A stretch of DNA of 57,247 bases from WAOL01 sp964399035 (lineage in GTDB: Archaea; Thermoproteota; Thermoprotei_A; Sulfolobales; NBVN01): positions 1 through 57,247 of the forward strand of contig CAYNPH010000051.1 of the NCBI GenBank assembly GCA_964399035.1. The letters run 5' to 3'. Position 1 is the first letter of the stretch. Every line of letters starts with the position of its first letter. This document shows positions 17,346 through 23,473 of the stretch, in pieces. Both the position numbers and the translations under genes were made by a program. Under the pieces are notes generated by a model, which saw only the letters and a program-made list of their open reading frames with translations, was not told where the DNA came from and did not search any database.

Positions 17346-18203
17346 TCACTCAGGGAGCGAGTACAGTAACTCGCTAGTTAACTTCCACACGCGTGCCTCC
17401 CCGAGTTCCTTAGTGAGGCTTAACCTACGTAAAGCCTCCATCACTAAGGACTTCCTCCCCAAGTCAACGTACCCCCCGATAACCCATACTGGCGCGTCGA
17501 GGTTTAGTGGGGGTATGCCGGATATCTTCGAGACACTTGTCCATACCCTCCGAACGATCCTTGACTTGCTCATGAGGATCTTAACGACATCCCTACGCGT
17601 GCGGGCGTCGGTCTCCACCATCCGGGAGAGGTGTGTCACGCGCGCCACCCTAAAGTCAACGGGTATGGGCATGCTCTCAGGTAGCGTTAATGACCTCCCT
17701 GAGGCCCGAAGCCCGTAGTAAGCCATCTTAACCGAGAACACGACCGTCTTTGACTCGAGCGGGCTTCCTAAGCACCTCGCTACCCCGGAACCGTAGGCCC
17801 GTAAGTCACCTTTCAGGGCAAGCCCCATGACGCTTAAACACTCGCGTAGCTTCCTTAACCGCCTTAACTTCGCGTTAAGGAATCTCCTGTTTTTACGTGC
17901 TGTGAATCCCTCCACAAGCTCGATCACCTCCATGAAGTTGTTAGGGCAGCCACGCTCACGTACGTAGTTCGCAAGGGATTCCCAGTATTCCTCACCCTTT
18001 ACCTCAAGCATGTAGGAAACTAACGCGTTTGTGGCGAGTACGGCCACGCACATCTCACCGCAAAGTTCGTGAATTGCCTTGGCGACCACCATCTGCGGGT
18101 CGTGATCCTCGAATGCTTGAATGCCCTCTATCCCGACCTCCTTGAAAGCTTCAGCGACCGCACGCACTCTCTGCGTGTTTATGGTTATGGTCGAGTTTCC
18201 CAC
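17346..18203 (-). CDS. Archaeal 8-oxoguanine DNA glycosylase/lyase (AGOG)
   Basis: A 285-residue base-excision-repair enzyme of the AGOG family, which removes 8-oxoguanine by a helix-hairpin-helix DNA glycosylase fold and cleaves the strand by beta-elimination. The family-specific segment SKTVVFSVKMAYYG (catalytic Lys probably 152) is followed by PIPVDFRVARVTHL (catalytic Asp 183). The Lys-Asp separation of 31 is close to the 32 of the Pyrobaculum enzyme (Lys140, Asp172), as I recall it. The N-terminal ~30 residues are longer than usual. It is probably a single-gene unit. Confidence 0.9.
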   Translation of the reverse strand: MGNSTITINTQRVRAVAEAFKEVGIEGIQAFEDHDPQMVVAKAIHELCGEMCVAVLATNALVSYMLEVKGEEYWESLANYVRERGCPNNFMEVIELVEGFTARKNRRFLNAKLRRLRKLRECLSVMGLALKGDLRAYGSGVARCLGSPLESKTVVFSVKMAYYGLRASGRSLTLPESMPIPVDFRVARVTHLSRMVETDARTRRDVVKILMSKSRIVRRVWTSVSKISGIPPLNLDAPVWVIGGYVDLGRKSLVMEALRRLSLTKELGEARVWKLTSELLYSLPE

Positions 18204-18341
18204 CTCTTCAGACTCAAATGGGACCCACGTACAAATACGAGGTTAAAGGCACTGTTAAGTGTATTGCTAATCGCTTAAGCACGGAAACCCCGGTAGGGTA
18301 GGGGGCTAGGTGGAAACTATATTAAAAATCGCTTAGGTTTG

Positions 18342-18533
18342 TTACTCCTTTATTAGTCCCTTCTTCTTTAGCTCCTCGATTTCCTTCTTGCTCAGGAACC
18401 TAACGACCTTTATACCCGTCTCAGGGCTCGTACCTACGACAGCCCATCTACCGTTCTTCATTTTCTTGAAGGTTGGGTTCTGTATCTTCACCTTCTTCTT
18501 AGCTTTCACGTCGAACGCGTACCACTCGGCCAT
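18342..18533 (-). CDS. DUF5679-like small protein lacking the zinc cysteines
   Basis: A 63-residue, Lys-rich protein: MAEWYAFDVKAKKKVKI, then NPTFKKMKNGRWAVVG, then ETGIKVVRFLSKKE. The order matches DUF5679, whose members typically read YCVKCKxKVEM...NGRxAVKGxCPxCGTKxxRI with four zinc-binding Cys. Here the Cys positions are occupied by Ala, Val, Ser and Thr-type residues and no Cys remains, so zinc binding is lost. ATG 18533 follows GGGTG eight bases upstream. A clear TATA box (TTTATATAT, 18574-18566) precedes it. The strong promoter suggests high expression; a nucleic-acid-binding role is only a guess. Confidence 0.75.
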   Translation of the reverse strand: MAEWYAFDVKAKKKVKIQNPTFKKMKNGRWAVVGTSPETGIKVVRFLSKKEIEELKKKGLIKE

Positions 18534-18565
18534 AGTTTTTCACCCACTCTATTATTACATTTGGG

Positions 18566-18574
18566 ATATATAAA
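18566..18574 (-). promoter_or_regulatory. TATA box of the DUF5679-like gene
   Basis: The minus strand reads TTTATATAT, a near-consensus crenarchaeal TATA box. It places the transcript start about 10-12 bases upstream of ATG 18533, just ahead of the GGGTG site. Confidence 0.6.
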
Positions 18575-18754
18575 TTCGTCGCCTATTCCTAAGGTATTAC
18601 GCGTAGAAAATTATTATTAATAATTTCAGAACATATACTGTCGGAACATTAGGGGGGCTCCGTAAAACACGTTAATAAATGCTCGGCAAGACACATTACG
18701 TCATGAGTAAGTTGGGGTAAAGCGTGTTGCGTTGACCGCGTTATTTCCACTATG

Positions 18755-18774
18755 AAATGATATGAAAATCATTT
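18755..18774. repeat. Inverted repeat AAATGAT-atgaaa-ATCATTT
   Basis: Perfect 7-base arms, 6-base loop. Read on the minus strand it lies about 20 bases after the end of the candidate RNA and is T-rich, so it may be its terminator. It could also be a protein site. Confidence 0.35.
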
Positions 18775-18791
18775 ACGATCCCACCGTAGGG

Positions 18792-18892
18792 GGAAGTGAA
18801 TCGCTGAACACATGAACGTTATGTGGTCGGCCAGGGGGACCCGCAATCATTCCGGGCCCCGCGGCCCCGTCATGCGGGTGTCGCGGGCTTCC
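18792..18892 (-). ncRNA. Candidate structured non-coding RNA (three-way-junction-like)
   Basis: About 101 GC-rich bases form a closed fold. GGAAG (18892-18888, minus strand) pairs with CTTCC (18796-18792) as the closing stem. ACCCGCA/TGCGGGT (18839-18845 with 18873-18879) encloses GGGCC-ccgc-GGCCC (18854-18867). CACAT/ATGTG (18809-18813 with 18821-18825) forms a second arm. A TATA box is centred 25 bases before the first paired base on the minus strand, so the transcript would begin exactly at the closing stem. It does not match SRP, RNase P, 5S, C/D or H/ACA RNA features that I can check. The coding strand is inferred from the promoter. Confidence 0.45.
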
Positions 18893-18911
18893 ATGAAATG
18901 CTTTAGTAGGG

Positions 18912-18922
18912 GGATTATTTAA
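18912..18922 (-). promoter_or_regulatory. TATA box for the candidate RNA
   Basis: The minus strand reads CCTTAAATAAT, a good archaeal TATA/BRE-like element in a gap that contains no downstream coding start. Its centre (about 18917) is 25 bases from 18892, the 5' base of the predicted RNA fold. Confidence 0.5.
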
Positions 18923-18938
18923 GGATTGGTCGTGGTTG

Positions 18939-19328
18939 TTAGGCGTCGGAACACTCTAGGGGTCCAAATACCCTAGAGTAATGCCTTAGCTCTCCTTCCG
19001 TAGCTATTAGTACCTGTATTGGTGGCGGGGGCTGACCGGCTTCTTGAAGTACTTTCGTTAGTATTTGGGCCCTTGCATTAGCTGTTACTGGCTTAGGGGT
19101 AACAACGATGAATGTTGCTTGGGCCCACACTGGTGGTGAGGGGTTTAGCAGTGACCTAGGTACGCACACCTTAACCCCTCTCATGTTGCTTAATGTGCTG
19201 CGTACCTCATCAATTACCTTGGGTAGGTACTCCTTGACTAGGGCGGATGCGCTTCTCCTCTGCCACTTGCCGAACCGTAATCGAGTGTAGAACCACCACA
19301 CTGGGATAAGAATTGAAGTTCCGTCCAT
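18939..19328 (-). CDS. Hypothetical protein, 129 residues
   Basis: A soluble protein starting MDGTSILIPVWWFYTRLRFGKWQRRSA, with a helix (SALVKEYLPKVIDEVRSTLSNM) and two strand-like stretches (VKVCVPRSLL, WAQATFIVVTPKPV). ATG 19328 follows GGAGGC at a good distance. The N-terminal hydrophobic/aromatic stretch is too short and polar for a secure membrane helix. It may form a unit with the 19380 gene, 51 bases upstream. No family was recognised. Confidence 0.6.
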   Translation of the reverse strand: MDGTSILIPVWWFYTRLRFGKWQRRSASALVKEYLPKVIDEVRSTLSNMRGVKVCVPRSLLNPSPPVWAQATFIVVTPKPVTANARAQILTKVLQEAGQPPPPIQVLIATEGELRHYSRVFGPLECSDA

Positions 19329-19379
19329 TAGTGCCTCCTCCCATATTGGCTTACATCTACTCGTCCTTAGTTAGCATGA

Positions 19380-20057
19380 CTATATCGTCATCTGAACCTT
19401 TCCTCCCTTACCTCTGACCTCCGCGAAGAGCGCGTCCGCTATTCTCTCTGCTTCCTCACGACTTAGTTTGAGCTTCGTGGTGAGGTACCCGATTATCTCC
19501 TCCCTTGACGCGCCCTTCTCTATCTTGTCGATTAGTATTGAGGCCACGGTCTCCATGAATATCTTACTTACTTCATCCTCCCAACCCACCGCCTTAACGA
19601 ACGCGCCTGCCGCAAGGTAGAGTTGCTCTATAGCATCGTTGAATTCCGCCTTCCCTAGGCTCTTAGGGTCTAGGTCAGCCACGAATACCACGCCGTCATC
19701 ATCACCCACTAACGCTGCCTTGACCAGCCCTGTCTCCACGTTCATCTTGAGTAGGGAGTAGTAGAGCTTTAGCCTCTCGTCGTTGTTCAGGAACTTCGTG
19801 GGGTATAGTGGGTCAAGAACTAAGCGTATGAGCCCGTTAGGATAGTCCGCCGCCACCTGGAGCTCCAGCATTGCGTTGGGGTGGAAAGCCCTAGCCACTT
19901 TGAAGTCCTCGCTCTCCTCAATCTCCACCTCCCACGGCCAGTCCACGGGGTTCTTAGCAGTATCGCTCCCTTCCCTTAACCACTTAACGAGCTGGTTGAA
20001 TACCTTATCAACTAACTCTCTCTGTTCATCCCTAGTGACGGATGAATTCTCTTGCAT
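19380..20057 (-). CDS. Hypothetical soluble protein, possibly YbjN/secretion-chaperone-like fold
   Basis: A 225-residue acidic protein. The middle (residues ~40-155) has the strand-helix pattern VARAFHPNAMLELQVAADYP, RLVLDPLYPTKFL, KLYYSLLKMNVETGLVKAALVGDDDGVVFVADL and AIEQLYLAAGAFVKAVG. This recalls the YbjN/type III chaperone-like fold, in which such a long helix pair follows a sheet. The C-terminus is helical with a UBA-like run (KLKLSREEAERIADALFAEV). The fold assignment is tentative and the function unknown. It is divergent from the phosphatase gene 80 bases away. Confidence 0.6.
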   Translation of the reverse strand: MQENSSVTRDEQRELVDKVFNQLVKWLREGSDTAKNPVDWPWEVEIEESEDFKVARAFHPNAMLELQVAADYPNGLIRLVLDPLYPTKFLNNDERLKLYYSLLKMNVETGLVKAALVGDDDGVVFVADLDPKSLGKAEFNDAIEQLYLAAGAFVKAVGWEDEVSKIFMETVASILIDKIEKGASREEIIGYLTTKLKLSREEAERIADALFAEVRGKGGKVQMTI

Positions 20058-20137
20058 GGCTTATCAAGACTCTTACCTCGCCCAACTTTTAAGTGTTAAT
20101 TTACTTCCTCAAACCTGATTTCTTGGGGTTGTCAAGC

Positions 20138-20620
20138 ATGTGCGCGCTGCTTGCCTTCATGAGGCACGGTAAGGCCGAACCGAAGAAGCCGGGGATGTCT
20201 GACTTCGAGCGGAAACTTACTGATGAGGGTAGGGAGGATGTCGAGCTAGTGTCTAGGGCCCTGCCCTTTAAGCCAAGCGTAATATACCACAGCCCGCTAA
20301 GGAGGGCGGTGGAGACTGCGGAGATTGTCTCCAAGGTTACTGGCGCACCCGTGAAGGAGGCGTGGGAGCTTGAGCCCGAGCAGGCTTCGCTCTCGTCGCT
20401 TAGGGATCTTAACCCGCCGGAGAATGCCGTGTTGGTGGGTCACGCGCCAAGCTTGACGGAGATAGTGTCAACGCTAATAGGTGGGGGTAAGCTTAAGCTT
20501 AAGGCCGGTGGCCTCGCGGTGCTTGATGTTGCTGACCTCGACCTGGGGAGGGCGACGCTCCTACTCCTAATAACCCCTGATTCAGCGAGAAGGTTGGCTA
20601 GTTTTTCTCTAGAAGCCTAG
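20138..20620 (+). CDS. SixA-like histidine phosphatase superfamily protein
   Basis: About 160 residues. It opens with LLAFMRHGKAEPKKPG, the RHG motif whose His becomes phosphorylated, followed by LTDEGREDVELVSRAL, VIYHSPLRRAVETAEIV (second Arg site) and NAVLVGHAPSLTEIVSTLIGG (second catalytic His in GHAP). The short length and order match SixA-type phosphohistidine phosphatases, though archaeal substrates are unknown. ATG 20138 is the best start; the frame extends upstream to 20093 without homology. It overlaps herA tail to tail by 12 bases. Confidence 0.88.
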   Translation: MCALLAFMRHGKAEPKKPGMSDFERKLTDEGREDVELVSRALPFKPSVIYHSPLRRAVETAEIVSKVTGAPVKEAWELEPEQASLSSLRDLNPPENAVLVGHAPSLTEIVSTLIGGGKLKLKAGGLAVLDVADLDLGRATLLLLITPDSARRLASFSLEA

Positions 20621-22264
20621 TTCCTCGTAGAAGTCCGCTGGCTCATCATCCCCGGATTTCCTCCTTTCCCAGAAGTCAGCCCACTCCCTGTGGACAGGTA
20701 TGTCTGACCCAGTGCCCTTCCTTTCTGCCCTATCAATCCTCACTAGTGCTGGGAGAGGCGCCATCATTCCTAGAACCACGGCCTCACCCGTATTCAGTGA
20801 TGGAAGTAGCTGCAGTAGCTCATCAGAGAGCGTTTCGCTGGCCCTCTGCACGTATTGTTGGTCCTTAGGCTCCACGAGCTTAAGTATTATCTTGTTGTTG
20901 GTTTGCGATAGGGCGTCCTCATCAACGTTCTTTGGCCTCTGACTGACCAGCGCTAGCCCGACACCGAATTTCCTCCCCTCCCTAGCTATCCTCGCCACAA
21001 CCCCTTTCGTCAGTGTTTTCCTGTTGTTCGGCACGAGGACATGGGCCTCCTCAATAACCGCCAGCACGGGGATCGGGTATCCCTCACCATTAACCACGTG
21101 CCTCTTCCTCTCGTTCAGTAACCACCAGAGGTAATGGTAAGTGACAACATCAGCCACTACCTCATCGACGCTTCCTAAGTCAAGCACGTTCACGTGGCCC
21201 GGCTTGACCACGGATTCGAGCCTGTCGGGTGCTGAAGGCGTTAGGACGGTGCCGCCGTAATTATCTATTAGTTCCTCAAGCTTGTGTATGAGGTCAAGTA
21301 TGGGTGTCTGATCCTTCTTCGGTATCGTTTCGAGCCGCCTACCGATCACCTCGCCCTTCTTGCTTGACTTCTTCTTAGTCGTCCCCACGTTCTTGCCTGC
21401 CGTGTCATGGTACTCTATGAGCTTCCCCAGGAGTAGCTCGAGGAACCTGTCCTTCATCTTAAGCGCCTCGCCAGTCTCAAATAGTTCCCTGTAGGCCCTC
21501 CTCAAGTACATCCTCTGCTTCGTCGCTCCCTCATCGAGGTTCAGTAGGGCGTAGTACTCGCTAAGCGTTAGCTTAGCTGGGTGCATCATTGGCTTAATCA
21601 CGTTAGTCTTTCCTTCAACGACATCACCGTATTCGGAGTGCATGTCAATCACTAGCGCTGTCCCCCTTAACTCACCGACAATCCTTGAGAGGAGGACCGC
21701 GACAGTGTTTGACTTACCAGCGCCAGTTATGGCGAGTATCGCTAAGTGTCTGCTCACCATCCTAGGCACGTTCACGTAGAACGGGACGTTAGGGTGATTA
21801 ACTAACGTTCCTAGCTTCACCCACCCGTCCTTAGCGGGCTTAACGAATATCTTCCTCAGCACCTCGTCGGACGCGCTGTACACCTTAGCGGCTGGGCGCG
21901 GTGGGTAGCGAGGAGTGACTAACTCCCCTCTCCTGCTTAGGAGCGTGTGTAACCACGACAGTATCCTTGCCTGACCGATCATGTATTCGTGCCTCTCCGC
22001 ACCGAACTCCGAGACCGTCGTGACGAACTCCGGGCGGACGGACATCACCGATATCATGGGGTTACCTATCGCTGACCTCTCAACTATGCCTAACGCGTAG
22101 GAGGGCTCGGAGTTGAAGTCATACTCGACGAGCACGTACTCGCCTACGCGCACGGGGCGCCTACACGTGAACGTTACCTGGGTGTGACTCGTCTCACCTA
22201 TCACGTACCCGAGGTGCTCACCGAGCACCCAATCACGTGGTTTAGGGTTGCTCACCTCAGCCAT
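20609..22264 (-). CDS. herA: Bipolar DNA helicase HerA
   Basis: A 551-residue hexameric ATPase that with NurA resects DNA ends for recombination. An N-terminal HAS barrel (about 1-120) precedes an FtsK/VirB4-like ATPase core with Walker A ITGAGKSNT (179-187), VIDMHSEYGDV after it, Walker B PVLAVIEEAHVLVP and the arginine-rich segment RIAREGRKFGVGLALVSQRP. A lysine-rich insert (TTKKKSSKKGEV) interrupts the core near residue 300. The start overlaps the nurA stop by 13 bases. It is the last gene of the mre11-rad50-nurA-herA operon. Confidence 0.96.
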   Translation of the reverse strand: MAEVSNPKPRDWVLGEHLGYVIGETSHTQVTFTCRRPVRVGEYVLVEYDFNSEPSYALGIVERSAIGNPMISVMSVRPEFVTTVSEFGAERHEYMIGQARILSWLHTLLSRRGELVTPRYPPRPAAKVYSASDEVLRKIFVKPAKDGWVKLGTLVNHPNVPFYVNVPRMVSRHLAILAITGAGKSNTVAVLLSRIVGELRGTALVIDMHSEYGDVVEGKTNVIKPMMHPAKLTLSEYYALLNLDEGATKQRMYLRRAYRELFETGEALKMKDRFLELLLGKLIEYHDTAGKNVGTTKKKSSKKGEVIGRRLETIPKKDQTPILDLIHKLEELIDNYGGTVLTPSAPDRLESVVKPGHVNVLDLGSVDEVVADVVTYHYLWWLLNERKRHVVNGEGYPIPVLAVIEEAHVLVPNNRKTLTKGVVARIAREGRKFGVGLALVSQRPKNVDEDALSQTNNKIILKLVEPKDQQYVQRASETLSDELLQLLPSLNTGEAVVLGMMAPLPALVRIDRAERKGTGSDIPVHREWADFWERRKSGDDEPADFYEELGF

Positions 22265-23472
22265 TCCTCAAGCACCTCCCTACCAGTTAATAAAGGCGGG
22301 AGCCCCAAAGCCTGAATTATTATTGAGAGGGTCGTGCTCGGGATCCTAGCGACCTTATCCGCTTCGAAGAGCGGGTAAGGGTACCCCTCGGCCGAAACAC
22401 TGGCCAACATGTCAGTGACGGAACGCATGAAGCCCTCATCCACTGTCGGCCCGCTCCCCTCAAGCACGGGGATCTCGACCCTGAGGATGGGGCCGCCGGG
22501 AACGAGCCTCACGTACGAGACCGCGACCCTTACCCTCGAGTAGAACTCGCTGAGGCCCTCGACCTCAGGAACCTGCTTAATCCTGCGCACACCCCCTCTC
22601 TCCCCAGCCTCGGGGAAGACCGGTTTCGAGAAGCCGGGCTCCGTCGTCAGGTACTGGAACATCATTATGTCGGGCGGAAGAACCTTCCCTTCCCTGAGGC
22701 CCTTGAAGTAGTGGGAAGTCCTGCTCCTCTTAGACACGTAGATAAGCCTGGCCCCCCTCCACGCGGCCTCCCTTAGGAGGGCTCTGAACGATGCGAGCTT
22801 CTCAACGTACTCCGCAGCAGTTACGGCATCAACACGCATGTCGGGCGGCACACCATCCAGCCTCACCTCCCTACGCGCTACTAGGGGCTCCTCCCTAAGG
22901 GCTTCCGGGTCCTTGATGCCCTCCTCAACACCCTCCACTATCCTCCTGAAGATGTCCGGTCCTGAGGATGCCTTCAGCGCTTCCGCCGCCCTGTCAAACG
23001 TGTACCCTCCTCCCTCACCGCGTGGTCTAGGCTCTATTATCACCGACCTGAGGGAACCGTCGGCGAGGATCAACTTCACGCCCTTGAGGGCGGCGACAGC
23101 CCCTACCTTAGCCTCAAGGGTCTCACGAAGTATCCCTACTCGTCCCCCAGCAGGTGGTGAGAGGAGAGCATCGACGTCGGCAATCACTAGCGTCTCAGGT
23201 AACCATCTCCTCGCGCCTCCGTGTCTGTACATTATGGTTGCTGCTGATACGGCGTAGATTGTTATTCCTTGATATTCCCTTAGGGCTTCCCCGCCATCAA
23301 CGCCTGCGAGGGAGTCTTGGGGTGCGGGCTTTGGTTCGTACGTGATCCATTCCCTACGCACTTCCTCACGTATCCCTTCCTTCGTAAGCGACTTAACCTT
23401 GCTCAGGATTTCCGCCCTCTTCCTTAGGGCTACGCGGATTACCTCATCGTTCAGTGTGTTTGGTACCCTCAT
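22252..23472 (-). CDS. nurA: DNA nuclease NurA
   Basis: A 406-residue 5'-to-3' nuclease partner of HerA with an RNase H-like fold. The conserved manganese-binding Asp lies in AGVDGGEALREYQGI (Asp59), and a second acidic motif in KLILADGSLRSVI (about residue 157). Helical insertions follow, and the C-terminal third has YVSKRSRTSHYFKGL. Length is within the family range. It begins one base after the rad50 stop and overlaps herA, so the pair is translationally coupled. Confidence 0.95.
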   Translation of the reverse strand: MRVPNTLNDEVIRVALRKRAEILSKVKSLTKEGIREEVRREWITYEPKPAPQDSLAGVDGGEALREYQGITIYAVSAATIMYRHGGARRWLPETLVIADVDALLSPPAGGRVGILRETLEAKVGAVAALKGVKLILADGSLRSVIIEPRPRGEGGGYTFDRAAEALKASSGPDIFRRIVEGVEEGIKDPEALREEPLVARREVRLDGVPPDMRVDAVTAAEYVEKLASFRALLREAAWRGARLIYVSKRSRTSHYFKGLREGKVLPPDIMMFQYLTTEPGFSKPVFPEAGERGGVRRIKQVPEVEGLSEFYSRVRVAVSYVRLVPGGPILRVEIPVLEGSGPTVDEGFMRSVTDMLASVSAEGYPYPLFEADKVARIPSTTLSIIIQALGLPPLLTGREVLEEWLR

Positions 23473-23473
23473 G

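Larger units (their letters stand above)
18534..18938. other. Longest gene-free gap (405 bases): promoter, palindromes and a candidate RNA
   Basis: No convincing reading frame exists on either strand. Contents in order are: the promoter of the DUF5679-like gene (18566-18574); an AT-rich perfect inverted repeat with 8-base arms AAATTATT/AATAATTT (18608-18626); about 125 bases with no structure that I can see (18627-18754); an inverted repeat with 7-base arms AAATGAT/ATCATTT (18755-18774); the folded GC-rich segment 18792-18892; and a TATA-like box at 18912-18922. Confidence 0.6.
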
